From NCBI GenBank assembly GCA_045128915.1, contig JBGVIT010000022.1, positions 1 to 64,000 on the forward strand: a stretch of 64,000 nucleotides of DNA, read 5' to 3'. The position numbers were made by a program, and so were the translations under genes. Origin of the DNA: RGIG9115 sp045128915. GTDB lineage: Bacteria; Bacillota; Clostridia; UBA1381. The notes below the pieces were generated by a model. It did no database searches, was not told the DNA's origin, and saw only the letters and a program-made list of their open reading frames with translations. This document shows positions 18,277 to 27,684 of this stretch, one piece after another (position 1 is the stretch's first letter; each line of letters begins with the position of its first letter).

Positions 18277-19080
18277 ATGGGCGCTGATATAAAAAAACTC
18301 AGAACTCGCATAAAAAGTGTTAATTCCACTTTGCACCTCACTAAAGCAATGGGACTTGTGGCATCTTCAAAAATTCATCGTGCAAATATTTCTATGATGC
18401 GTGCCAGAGAATATGTGCGCTCCGTAAAGGATGCAGTATCGGAGCTTGCATCAAAAAGAGAATGTTTTAAAAGCCCGTATATGTCAAAGCGTGAGGGCAG
18501 CAGAACACGTCTTATTGTAATCGGCGGAGACAGAGGTCTTGCAGGCGGATATAATGCCAATATCTTCAGACTTTTGAGGGAATATAAGGACTGTGAAATA
18601 ATCCCCATAGGAAAGCATGTATGCGACCGGTTTGAAGGTGGGTTCAGGAGTGTTGAGGATTTTAATTATAACGATTCAAAGGAGCTTGCGAAAACTCTTT
18701 GCAATGACTTTTTACAAAACCGCTTCGACCGACTCGGAATCGTAAGCACAAAATATATTTCTATGATGTCTCAGGAGGCATACGTTCAATGGGTGTTGCC
18801 ACTTGAAAGACAAATCGAACAACAAAACAGCGGTATAATATTTGAACCGGATGAAATCACCGTGCTTAACTCGGTGATTCCTGAATATGTTTGCGCAATA
18901 TTGTTTGCAAGCGTAAAGGAAAGCTTTGCAAGCGAGGTTGCTGCAAGAAGAGTTGCAATGGATTCTGCCGGAAAGAATGCTCAGGAAATGCTTGATGAGC
19001 TTGGACTTGAGTATAACAGAGCAAGGCAGGGCGCTATTACTCAGGAAATTACTGAAATTGTCGCAGGAAGCGGCTTATAA
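18277..19080 (+). CDS. atpG: F-type ATP synthase subunit gamma
   Basis: Central rotor shaft, 267 residues, slightly shorter than the usual 285-290. The N-terminal helix (LRTRIKSVNSTLHLTKAM) and the C-terminal helix (RRVAMDSAGKNAQEML...ARQGAITQEI) that form the coiled coil are both present. The central Rossmann-like domain includes IGGDRGLAGGYN. Confidence 0.95.
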   Translation: MGADIKKLRTRIKSVNSTLHLTKAMGLVASSKIHRANISMMRAREYVRSVKDAVSELASKRECFKSPYMSKREGSRTRLIVIGGDRGLAGGYNANIFRLLREYKDCEIIPIGKHVCDRFEGGFRSVEDFNYNDSKELAKTLCNDFLQNRFDRLGIVSTKYISMMSQEAYVQWVLPLERQIEQQNSGIIFEPDEITVLNSVIPEYVCAILFASVKESFASEVAARRVAMDSAGKNAQEMLDELGLEYNRARQGAITQEITEIVAGSGL

Positions 19081-19093
19081 GGAGGCATAATAA

Positions 19094-20494
19094 ATGTCAG
19101 ATACAGCAAAAGGCAGCGTTTTGCAGGTAATGGGGCCTGTTGTTGACGTATGTTTTGAAGAAGGCAGTTTGCCGGCTATATATAATGCACTTACAATGCA
19201 ATGCGGAGAAAAAGAGCTGACGGTTGAAGTTGCGCAGCACATAGGAGATAATACAGTTCGTTGTATTGCCATGTCATCTACTGACGGGCTTAAGCGTGGT
19301 ACTCCCGTTGTAGATACGGGTTCTGCCATAACTGTTCCCGTAGGTCGTGAAACCCTTGGCAGAATTTTTAACGTACTTGGAGATACTGTGGATAATCAAC
19401 CTTTTGAAAAGGATGTAGAGCGTTGGAATATTCATCGTCCTGCGCCTGAGTACAGCGAGCTTTCCACATCAACGGAAATTCTTGAAACAGGAATCAAGGT
19501 TATAGACCTTATCTGCCCATACTCCAAGGGTGGTAAAATCGGTCTGTTCGGCGGTGCAGGTGTAGGTAAGACCGTTCTTATAATGGAGCTTATAAACAAT
19601 ATAGCAAAAGAACATGGTGGCCTTTCTGTTTTCACCGGCGTAGGTGAGCGTACCCGTGAGGGTAACGACCTTTATAATGAAATGAAGGAATCAGGAGTAT
19701 TAAGCAATACTACTCTTGTTTACGGACAGATGAACGAGCCTCCCGGTGCAAGAATGAGAGTAGGTCTTTCAGGGCTTACAATGGCGGAGTATTTCAGAGA
19801 TGAAGAGGGACAGGATGTGCTTCTTTTTATAGATAATATATTCAGATTCACTCAGGCAGGCAGTGAGGTTTCTGCACTTCTCGGACGTATGCCGTCTGCT
19901 GTTGGTTATCAGCCCACACTTGCTACGGAAATGGGTGATTTGCAGGAGCGTATTACATCCACAAAAAAAGGTTCAATTACATCTATTCAGGCGGTATATG
20001 TGCCGGCGGACGACCTTACCGATCCGGCGCCTGCTACAACATTTGCTCACCTTGATGCGACAACAGTTCTTTCAAGAGGTATAGCATCTCAAGGTATATA
20101 CCCTGCAGTTGATCCTCTTGAATCAACAAGCCGCATACTCTCTCCGGAAACTCTTGGAGAAGAGCATTACATGGTGGCACGTGAGGTTCAGAGAATTCTC
20201 CAGCGCTATCAGGAGCTTATGGATATTATCGCTATCATGGGTATGGATGAGCTTTCCGATGAGGATAAACTGCTTGTGCAAAGAGCAAGAAAAATCCAGA
20301 GATTTCTTTCTCAGCCATTTACCGTTTCAGAAAAGTTTACAGGTATCAGGGGCGTGTATGTTCCTCTATCAGAAACCATACGCGGTTTCAGGGAAATTAT
20401 AGAAGGAAAGCATGACGACCTTCCCGAATCTGCATTTTTGTATGTGGGAACTATTGACGAAGCAGTTGAGAAAGGGAAGAAGGTGTCGCAATAA
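19094..20494 (+). CDS. atpD: F-type ATP synthase subunit beta (catalytic)
   Basis: Catalytic nucleotide-binding subunit, 466 residues. It has Walker A GGAGVGKTVL, the GERTREGNDLY segment with the catalytic Glu, the Walker B-like DVLLFIDNIFRFTQAG, and the ALLGRMPSAVGYQPTLA motif. It has a strong GGAGG site. Its stop overlaps the atpC ATG. Confidence 0.98.
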   Translation: MSDTAKGSVLQVMGPVVDVCFEEGSLPAIYNALTMQCGEKELTVEVAQHIGDNTVRCIAMSSTDGLKRGTPVVDTGSAITVPVGRETLGRIFNVLGDTVDNQPFEKDVERWNIHRPAPEYSELSTSTEILETGIKVIDLICPYSKGGKIGLFGGAGVGKTVLIMELINNIAKEHGGLSVFTGVGERTREGNDLYNEMKESGVLSNTTLVYGQMNEPPGARMRVGLSGLTMAEYFRDEEGQDVLLFIDNIFRFTQAGSEVSALLGRMPSAVGYQPTLATEMGDLQERITSTKKGSITSIQAVYVPADDLTDPAPATTFAHLDATTVLSRGIASQGIYPAVDPLESTSRILSPETLGEEHYMVAREVQRILQRYQELMDIIAIMGMDELSDEDKLLVQRARKIQRFLSQPFTVSEKFTGIRGVYVPLSETIRGFREIIEGKHDDLPESAFLYVGTIDEAVEKGKKVSQ

Positions 20495-20757
20495 TGAAAA
20501 CCTTTCCTCTTGTTGTGTCATCTCCTGAAGGCGATTTGTTTCGGGATGATATATTAAAAATCAGTTTGAGAGGCGCAGAAGGCGATTTGGCTGTTATGGC
20601 AGGACATATTCCTTTTGTCACATCTGTAAAGCCTTGCGACTGTTCCATTCATCAGCAAAACGGAGAAGTGAAAACAGCACATACAGACGGCGGAATACTC
20701 ACCGTATCCGAAAAATCCGCAGCGCTTCTTACGGGAAGCTTTCAATGGATTGATTAA
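20494..20757 (+). CDS. atpC: F-type ATP synthase subunit epsilon, short form
   Basis: Only 87 residues against the usual 130-140. The N-terminal beta-sandwich (PLVVSSPEGDLFRDDI...GDLAVMAGHIPFVT...GGILTVSEKSAALLTG) is complete, but the two C-terminal helices that regulate and inhibit ATP hydrolysis are absent. The stop is followed at once by a strong terminator, and I see no helical-domain remnant or frameshift downstream. It closes the operon. Confidence 0.93.
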   Translation: MKTFPLVVSSPEGDLFRDDILKISLRGAEGDLAVMAGHIPFVTSVKPCDCSIHQQNGEVKTAHTDGGILTVSEKSAALLTGSFQWID

Positions 20758-20758
20758 T

Positions 20759-20807
20759 CAAAACTCATAAAATCGGAAAATTAATCCGGTTTTATGAGTT
20801 TTTTTGT
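20759..20807 (+). terminator. Terminator of the ATP synthase operon
   Basis: A long stem (aaactcataaaa / ttttatgagttt, extended by cgg/ccg) begins three bases after the atpC stop and runs into seven T. Confidence 0.9.
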
Positions 20808-20817
20808 TTGATTTACC

Positions 20818-20854
20818 TAAAAGTCAGTAAGAATTCGATAAAAGTTAGTAAGAA
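20818..20854 (+). promoter_or_regulatory. LytTR-like direct repeat upstream of the esterase promoter
   Basis: Two 16-base copies at 20818-20833 and 20839-20854 differ at one base and repeat with a 21-base period. Each contains the 9-base core AAAGTYAGT (20820-20828, 20841-20849; 12-base gap). The second copy fits the published LytTR-regulator consensus exactly and lies six bases upstream of the weak -35. No LytTR regulator gene is in the window. Confidence 0.5.
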
Positions 20855-20859
20855 ATTTA

Positions 20860-20888
20860 AAGACAGCTAAAAAATATTATGGTATAAT
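20860..20888 (+). promoter_or_regulatory. Promoter of the secreted esterase gene
   Basis: A weak -35 AAGACA (20860-20865), 17 bases, and a perfect -10 TATAAT (20883-20888). A poor -35 next to an activator-like repeat suggests activator dependence. Confidence 0.6.
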
Positions 20889-20948
20889 ACAAACAATATA
20901 TAATTGTTTTGTGCGTTAGTGCAAATGACATAAAAGGAGAAAAATAAA

Positions 20949-23900
20949 ATGAAAAGAAAAAGCCTTTCCATAGTTCTTGCTCTTGCGGTGGTATTTTCAA
21001 TGCTGCCTGTTAGCATGATGACAGTTGATGCTGCAAGTATAAATACACTGTTTGCTCAGGCTTCATCAACTGATAGAAATATTATCAGCGAAACCTTTGA
21101 TGCCCAGAACACGACTATCTCAAGTCTTGGCATCACAAAGGTAGGAGAAACAGAAGGAGAGGCATCGTTTGCCGAGATTGTACAAGGTCCGGCAGGCGCT
21201 TCAGGTAAAGCCCTTCATCTGAAAAGAGAACAAGGATATAATGTAAGTACATTTTTCTATATGCCTCTTGGTGAGAAAGTTACAAGCGGTATTCTCACTG
21301 TCGAATATGACTTGTATGCACCTACTGATAATCTTATATTAGGCGCTGTATGTAATCAGTCATGGCCGCCGGCGGTTGTTACAAAGATAACTCCAACAAT
21401 ACAGCCGTATGACGGAAATGGTGCTGTGGACAAGAAGGTTGCACCTGATAAAACTAAATGGCATGACATTAAGTTTGAAATAAACACAAGTACTTCAAAA
21501 TATTCAATGTTTGTTGACGGAGTTTCGTATTGTACTGATTATAGTTATAGAAGTGCAAACTATAATTTGAATAATACGGGGATCTCCGACTTGGCTTTCT
21601 GGCTTTGTAACGGAAGTGATATTGAAGTAGAAGCTTATATTGATAATGTTGTAGTTTCCCACAAGACTCCGGGAAGTTGGGTGAAAGCTATTGATGATGA
21701 TTTCAACAATGGTATTTCATCATCATGGACAATGATAAAATCCGGAAGCGATGATGTGGTAGCGGCAGGCAAGACCGGCGATAGTGACAAAAATAAGGTT
21801 GTAAAAATCGGTGATAAAAACTTAGGTGATTTCGACGGTATTCAGCAGTCTTTCGCATCTACAAGCGGTCAGATTCTATTCAGCGTGGATTATCAGATTA
21901 CGGAATACAATGTGCGTTCGTTTAATGTTTCTTTTGATGGTAAGAACAAAGCCGGAAATACAGTATATAACGCAATATCGTTTATAACTGAATTCCCTAA
22001 AATCTATTATTACACAACATTTTTTGGTGCGACTAAAGCGAAAGATATAAAATCCGGTATAAACAGCGGTGCATGGCAGAATATCAAGCTGCTTTTAAAT
22101 ATTCCCGACAACTCATATTCTATCTGGCATAATGATGCGTATGTAACTACAGCACCGTTCAGATATATGCCTGATGTTGAGTCTATCCATAATATAAAAA
22201 TCGGTGGTTCTCCGAGAACGTGGACAAGTGCTCTTCAGCCTCTGTACTTTGATAATGTAAAGGTTTATACCATAGATACAAAGACTCCTGTTCCGGTTAC
22301 GTCGGGTTCAACAGAGCTTACCTTTGATGGTGGCACAAAAGGTGAAATTCCTCAAGGCATAACAGGTAATTCAAATACGGTGCTTGCAGGAAGAACGGGA
22401 GATGATGATAAGAACCTCGCTCTTAAGATAAGCAGCTTATCTGATAAAGAAAATGCTGCCACATTCTCTTTTGCGCCGGAAACCGAAAACGTAGATGTTT
22501 CATTTGATTTCAATGTTCCCTCAGGACTTACTGCCACAACAGCTTGCAGATTTACATTGTTTGACACAAAGGGCAATCGTGCCATGAGTGTATCAATATA
22601 TGATGGCAGAATATACTGTATAGGCACAGATGCAACTACCGGAGGAAATAGTGAACAGTGGTTGCTGGCGGATGATAATTTCAAGACAAATGAATGGCAC
22701 AGTCTGGATTTTCATATAGATATAAAAGAGGGAACCTTTACTGCTGAAATTAATAATAAATTATTGCCAAATACATATACAATAAGAAATAAAAATATAG
22801 TTAAAGATTTGGCAAGCGGATACTTCTCTGCATGGTCCCATGGCGATGGCAGTCCATATTCCGTGATGATAGATAATGTTGTTGTTACCGGCGGCTCCGA
22901 GCAGGACCTCACAAACTATGGTTTGATGCATCTAGTTGTACCTTCAGGTGTGACAATAGATAGAGATAAAAATATTGTTTATAGTGCTCCTGTGGGAAAA
23001 ACTGTTGGAGAGTTCTATAATACAATCTCCTGCAGAACTATCGGAAGTGAGATTGTAATAGCTGATTCATCAGGAAATGAAAAAAATGACAATGATATTC
23101 TTGAGGATTATGATACGATTATAATTTCTCATGATAATATTGAAGAAGGCAATGTATATACTATTTCTCCTCTCTATGAAATAAAGCTCAGAGGTATTAT
23201 AGTAGGAAATAATGAATTTTTCGAAGCTTCAAATGTAAATATTCCGGGGACAGCTAAAATAGGTGCATTTATTTATAACTATACAACTTCTGCAAAAACA
23301 GTTACTGCGTATGCAAGTGTATTAGGCGGAAAAATGTATGATGCAGACAGACAGTATGGCATTGAAGTTCCGGCAAATACGAGCAAATATATTGAATTTG
23401 AAGTTGACATACCAGACAATCTTTCCGATGCGGAATTGAAGATTATGGCGTGGGATGAGGGTAATGGTATGGCGCCCTTGTGTAATTACAAATCAAAGTT
23501 TCTGGAAACATCACAGACCATAAGCATGCCTACAATATTCTCGGATTATATGGTTCTTCAAAGAAATTCAGATGTAAATATCTTTGGTATGGCACCATCC
23601 GGATATACTGTTTCTGCAAAGTATGGCGATGGTGCAGCTGTAACGTCAACTGCGGTAAACGGCGAATTTCTTGTTAAACTTCCTATGGGCGATGCTTCAA
23701 CAACAGAAAAAGACCTTGTGGTAGCTGTGTCTGACGGAACAGACGTGGTGAAAACATTCACTTACAGTCATGTAGTAGTAGGCGATGTATTCTATGGTTC
23801 AGGACAATCCAATATGGAAATGAAGCTCAGCAACTTTGCAGGTCTTTCATCGAGAGTAACGTATGAACCAAATATAAGATTCTTTGACGTTGCATCACTC

Positions 23901-24905
23901 AACAGTGCGAAAGCACGTGTCGATGGGGGAGAAGTGCTTGATAGTGAGGTATGGAATGTAGCTACTACCACCAACTATGCAACTGCCGGCGCAACTCTTT
24001 ATTCAGTAGCCTGGGCGCTCAGACAAATGGGTGCTATTGAAGACGACGTTCCCATTGGACTTGTAAAATCAGCCCGTGGTGCATCAAGCATCACCAGATG
24101 GATGTCAAAGGATGATGTAACAAAAGCTGAATACGGATATGATGATGACTATATTAATTCTGTGGGTGATACAAACGGAATTCGTCCGTCAGATGCATAT
24201 TATGCAATGGCGCAATCTGTTGTACCATATACATTCAGAGCAGCGCTTTGGTATCAGGGTGAGGCTGACTGTGGAGATGCCAACTATGACAAAATGGCAA
24301 GAGATATGATAAATCAGATGCGCAAGGACTTCGGATATGATATTCCATATTATATAGTACAGCTTCCCGGATACGGTGCATATAAGGATTGGGCAATGTT
24401 CAGACCTGTTCAATGGAATATTCAAAATCTTGTAGATGATGCTCATATAGTAGTAACTAATGATACAGGACAGTCTAATGACATCCATCCCACAGATAAG
24501 GATGTTGTGGCAAAGAGAATAGCAAGACATATTATGAAGAATCTTTATAATATGAATAATATTGCTTACTCAGGACCGGTTTACAAATCAGCATCAGTAA
24601 ACGGAAATACAGTAACAGTTGAATTTGATTTTGTAAATGACGGACTTCATGGTGGACTTTGCTCGCTTAATTCAGACGGTACACTTCCTGAATTTGAGCT
24701 TTCAGCAGACGGAGAAACATGGCACAAAGCAACTGCAAGCATATCGGGCGACACAGTTATCCTGACTTCAGGTTCTGTATCATCTCCGACTCATGTAAGA
24801 TTTGGTTGGATTGACGGAATTGTAAAGAGTCTTGCAAATCAATCTACCGATGCTTTGGGAACAGTTAAGTTGCCGTTGGCACCGTTCAGCGAGAAGATTA
24901 ATTAA
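20949..24905 (+). CDS. Large secreted SGNH (sialate O-acetylesterase-type) esterase with LamG-like modules
   Basis: A 1318-residue exported protein with a signal peptide (residues 1 to about 28, ending VDAAS). Three successive regions (about 30-240, 245-435, 450-650) each end in a phrase like YIDNVVVS, YFDNVKVY or MIDNVVVT, the pattern of concanavalin/LamG-like carbohydrate-binding modules. Two beta-rich linker domains follow (about 660-860). The C-terminal third is an SGNH hydrolase of the sialate 9-O-acetylesterase type, with nucleophile motif GSGQSNM (Ser954), WYQGEAD, and the Asp1178/His1180 pair in DIHPTDK. It probably removes acetyl groups from host or plant glycans outside the cell. 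There is no sortase motif or S-layer domain at the C-terminus, so it is probably released. Confidence 0.8.
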   Translation: MKRKSLSIVLALAVVFSMLPVSMMTVDAASINTLFAQASSTDRNIISETFDAQNTTISSLGITKVGETEGEASFAEIVQGPAGASGKALHLKREQGYNVSTFFYMPLGEKVTSGILTVEYDLYAPTDNLILGAVCNQSWPPAVVTKITPTIQPYDGNGAVDKKVAPDKTKWHDIKFEINTSTSKYSMFVDGVSYCTDYSYRSANYNLNNTGISDLAFWLCNGSDIEVEAYIDNVVVSHKTPGSWVKAIDDDFNNGISSSWTMIKSGSDDVVAAGKTGDSDKNKVVKIGDKNLGDFDGIQQSFASTSGQILFSVDYQITEYNVRSFNVSFDGKNKAGNTVYNAISFITEFPKIYYYTTFFGATKAKDIKSGINSGAWQNIKLLLNIPDNSYSIWHNDAYVTTAPFRYMPDVESIHNIKIGGSPRTWTSALQPLYFDNVKVYTIDTKTPVPVTSGSTELTFDGGTKGEIPQGITGNSNTVLAGRTGDDDKNLALKISSLSDKENAATFSFAPETENVDVSFDFNVPSGLTATTACRFTLFDTKGNRAMSVSIYDGRIYCIGTDATTGGNSEQWLLADDNFKTNEWHSLDFHIDIKEGTFTAEINNKLLPNTYTIRNKNIVKDLASGYFSAWSHGDGSPYSVMIDNVVVTGGSEQDLTNYGLMHLVVPSGVTIDRDKNIVYSAPVGKTVGEFYNTISCRTIGSEIVIADSSGNEKNDNDILEDYDTIIISHDNIEEGNVYTISPLYEIKLRGIIVGNNEFFEASNVNIPGTAKIGAFIYNYTTSAKTVTAYASVLGGKMYDADRQYGIEVPANTSKYIEFEVDIPDNLSDAELKIMAWDEGNGMAPLCNYKSKFLETSQTISMPTIFSDYMVLQRNSDVNIFGMAPSGYTVSAKYGDGAAVTSTAVNGEFLVKLPMGDASTTEKDLVVAVSDGTDVVKTFTYSHVVVGDVFYGSGQSNMEMKLSNFAGLSSRVTYEPNIRFFDVASLNSAKARVDGGEVLDSEVWNVATTTNYATAGATLYSVAWALRQMGAIEDDVPIGLVKSARGASSITRWMSKDDVTKAEYGYDDDYINSVGDTNGIRPSDAYYAMAQSVVPYTFRAALWYQGEADCGDANYDKMARDMINQMRKDFGYDIPYYIVQLPGYGAYKDWAMFRPVQWNIQNLVDDAHIVVTNDTGQSNDIHPTDKDVVAKRIARHIMKNLYNMNNIAYSGPVYKSASVNGNTVTVEFDFVNDGLHGGLCSLNSDGTLPEFELSADGETWHKATASISGDTVILTSGSVSSPTHVRFGWIDGIVKSLANQSTDALGTVKLPLAPFSEKIN

Positions 24906-24908
24906 AAG

Positions 24909-24948
24909 ATTCCTGCTTTCGCAATATGCGAAAGCAGGATTTTTTTTA
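24909..24948 (+). terminator. Terminator of the esterase gene
   Basis: A 13-bp stem (24911-24923 with 24927-24939, loop ATA) is followed by nine T. Confidence 0.9.
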
Positions 24949-25028
24949 GTTTTCTGCCTGATTTTCTGTGGTTTTTATTGGTTTTTCAGGAAAATGTTAA
25001 AAAAACGTAATATTTTTCTTTAAATGTG

Positions 25029-25057
25029 TTGACTTTTTCTTTGTTTTGTTTTATAAT
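25029..25057 (+). promoter_or_regulatory. SigA-type promoter of the glycyl radical enzyme genes
   Basis: TTGACT (25029-25034), a 17-base spacer containing CTTTGTTTTGTTT, then TATAAT (25052-25057). The T/G-rich spacer is the reverse complement of A/C-rich runs near the second promoter of this locus (28580-28608), so both may share an operator. Confidence 0.75.
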
Positions 25058-25136
25058 TATATGTGTATGTTTTTGTTTAGTTTAAAAATGCTATAATGCA
25101 TTGCTAAAAATTAAATTGAAAGGCAGTTGCGATTGT

Positions 25137-27659
25137 ATGGAAAAGTATTACAGTCAGCCTGTTGCCAAGAGTCAGAGAATTGATAAGCTCAAGGACGCTC
25201 TTTTCCAAGAGAAACCAAGACTTGAGGCAGACAGAGTTGTTATTCTTACTGAGTCCTATCAGAAAAGCGAAAACGAACCAATGATAAAAAGACGAGCTCA
25301 TGCATTTCGTGATATTTGCGAAAAGCTTCCTATTACTATACGTGATAATGAGCTTATTGTTGGTTCTAACTCAATAAGACCGAGAAGTTGTCAGATTTAT
25401 CCGGAATTTTCTTTTGAATGGCTGGAAACTGAATACGACACTATCGAAACAAGAAGTGCCGATCCATTCTATATCTCGGATGAAACCAAGCAAAAGCTGA
25501 AGCAGTATCTTCCTTATTGGAAAGGCAAGACCACCAGCGAGCTTGCAGCATCCTATATGGCTCCTGAAACTCTTACTGCTATGGAGCATAATATCTTTAC
25601 TCCGGGTAACTACTACTATAACGGTGTAGGACATCTTACAGTTAAATATGATGAAGTAATCAAAATAGGTTTTTCAGGAATTATTGCAAAGGCAAAAGAG
25701 GCTCTTTCAAAATGCAAAAAGGGCGACAGCGACTATGTTCAGCGCTGTGCCTTCCTTGAAAGCGTGATAGAGTCCTGCAACGCTGCAATTACATATGCAA
25801 AAAGATATGCGGCGCTTGCTGAAGCAAAAGCAGAAAAATGTACCGATCCCGTCAGAAAGGAAGAGCTTCTGCAGATTTCAAGAAACTGCCGCAGAGTTCC
25901 TGAATTCGGGGCACAAAGCTTCTACGAAGCTTGTCAGTCTTTCTGGTTTGTACAGCTTCTTATTCAGACGGAAAGTAACGGTCACTCTATTTCACCCGGC
26001 CGTTTTGACCAATATATGTACCCCTACTACAAAAACGACCTTGACAGAGGCGTTATTACAAGAGAGCAGGCTCAGGAATATATTGACTGTATCTGGATAA
26101 AGCTCAACGACGTAACAAAGGTTCGTGATTGGGCATCAGCAGAAGGCTTTGCAGGCTACGGAACATTCCAGAACCTTATTGTAGGCGGTCAGGATATGTA
26201 CGGAACAGACGTAACAAACGACCTTTCGTTCATGTGTATTACAGCTTCAATGCACGTAATGCTCCCCCAGCCGTCACTTTCTATGAGAGTATGGAACCAG
26301 ACACCTTATGAGCTTATGGTTCATGCGGCTAATCTTACCAAAACCGGTATAGGACTCCCTGCATACTACAACGATGAGGTTATAATTCCTGCACTTCAGA
26401 ACAGAGGTTTAACCATAGAAGATGCAAGACAGTACAATATAATCGGATGCGTTGAGCCTCAGAAGTCAGGAAAAACTGACGGCTGGCACGATGCGGCGTT
26501 CTTTAATATGTGCAGACCTCTTGAGCTTGTGTTCTCAAACGGTGTTGACAACGGAAAGCAAATCAGCGTTCAGACCGGCGATGTAACACAGATGTCAACC
26601 TTTGAAGAATTCTATGATGCTTATAAAAAGCACACAGAATACATGATAGAGCTTATGGTAAATGCGGATAATGCAATCGACATGGCGCACGCAGAAAGAT
26701 GCCCCCTTCCGTTCTTGTCATCAATGGTTGATGATTGTATAGGAAAAGGAAAATCTGTTCAGGAGGGCGGTGCGGTTTATAACTTTACCGGTCCTCAGGG
26801 ATTTGGCGTAGCTAACATGGCAGATTCATTGTATGCAGTGAAAAAGCTTGTATTTGATGAAAAGAAAATAACAATGAGCGAGCTTAAAGCCGCTTTGGAA
26901 AATAACTTTGGCGGCGGCAGCATGAGTCAGGACGATGCAATCAAGGCTACTGCTGCAATAGTTAAGCAGCTAAAAGAAAACGGCATTGATGCAACAGACA
27001 GTCAGATTAAAGCTGTATATGATAAGGTAATGGCAACAGCAGGCGGAAGCGGAAGCTATTCAAGAATTCGTGATATGATACTTGAAATTCCTAAGTTTGG
27101 AAACGATGTTCCTGAGGTTGATGCTTTTGCAAGAGATGTAGCTTATACATATACAAAGCCATTGGAAAAATACACTAACCCAAGAGGCGGAAGATATCAG
27201 GCAGGTCTTTATCCCGTTTCTGCCAATGTTCCTCTGGGCGCGCAGACCGGCGCAACACCTGACGGAAGATATGCATATACTCCTGTGGCAGACGGCGTAA
27301 GTCCTACTGCTGGAAGAGATGTAAGCGGTCCTACTGCTGCGGCAAACTCAGTTTCGAAGCTTGACCACTACATTGCATCAAACGGAACTTTGTTCAATAT
27401 GAAATTCCATCCGTCAGCACTTGAAGGCGCATCAGGAATTGACAGCTTCATAAATCTCATTAGAGGATACTTCGACCAGAAGGGAAGCCATATGCAGTTT
27501 AACGTAGTAAGCCGCGAAACCCTTATTGATGCACAGAAGAATCCTGAGAAATATAAGAGTCTGGTTGTAAGAGTTGCAGGATACAGCGCACTGTTTACAA
27601 CTCTTTCAAAATCTCTTCAGGACGATATTATCAACAGAACAGAACAACAAGGTTTCTGA
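25137..27659 (+). CDS. Glycyl radical diol dehydratase (B12-independent propanediol/glycerol dehydratase)
   Basis: Radical enzyme of 840 residues that dehydrates a vicinal diol, most likely (S)-1,2-propanediol to propionaldehyde, as the signature core of this microcompartment. The active-site motif GCVEPQKSGKTDGWHDAAFF includes the thiyl Cys438 and the catalytic Glu440 of the diol-dehydratase clade. The C-terminal glycyl loop RVAGYSA holds Gly815 as the radical site. The ATG at 25137 follows AAAGGCAG; the longer frame upstream lacks a site. There is no obvious N-terminal encapsulation helix. The activase gene follows 25 bases later. Glycerol cannot be excluded as substrate from sequence, but the adjacent aldolase favours propanediol. 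Confidence 0.92.
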   Translation: MEKYYSQPVAKSQRIDKLKDALFQEKPRLEADRVVILTESYQKSENEPMIKRRAHAFRDICEKLPITIRDNELIVGSNSIRPRSCQIYPEFSFEWLETEYDTIETRSADPFYISDETKQKLKQYLPYWKGKTTSELAASYMAPETLTAMEHNIFTPGNYYYNGVGHLTVKYDEVIKIGFSGIIAKAKEALSKCKKGDSDYVQRCAFLESVIESCNAAITYAKRYAALAEAKAEKCTDPVRKEELLQISRNCRRVPEFGAQSFYEACQSFWFVQLLIQTESNGHSISPGRFDQYMYPYYKNDLDRGVITREQAQEYIDCIWIKLNDVTKVRDWASAEGFAGYGTFQNLIVGGQDMYGTDVTNDLSFMCITASMHVMLPQPSLSMRVWNQTPYELMVHAANLTKTGIGLPAYYNDEVIIPALQNRGLTIEDARQYNIIGCVEPQKSGKTDGWHDAAFFNMCRPLELVFSNGVDNGKQISVQTGDVTQMSTFEEFYDAYKKHTEYMIELMVNADNAIDMAHAERCPLPFLSSMVDDCIGKGKSVQEGGAVYNFTGPQGFGVANMADSLYAVKKLVFDEKKITMSELKAALENNFGGGSMSQDDAIKATAAIVKQLKENGIDATDSQIKAVYDKVMATAGGSGSYSRIRDMILEIPKFGNDVPEVDAFARDVAYTYTKPLEKYTNPRGGRYQAGLYPVSANVPLGAQTGATPDGRYAYTPVADGVSPTAGRDVSGPTAAANSVSKLDHYIASNGTLFNMKFHPSALEGASGIDSFINLIRGYFDQKGSHMQFNVVSRETLIDAQKNPEKYKSLVVRVAGYSALFTTLSKSLQDDIINRTEQQGF

Positions 27660-27684
27660 TACTGTATAGGAAAGGAAACCGGAT

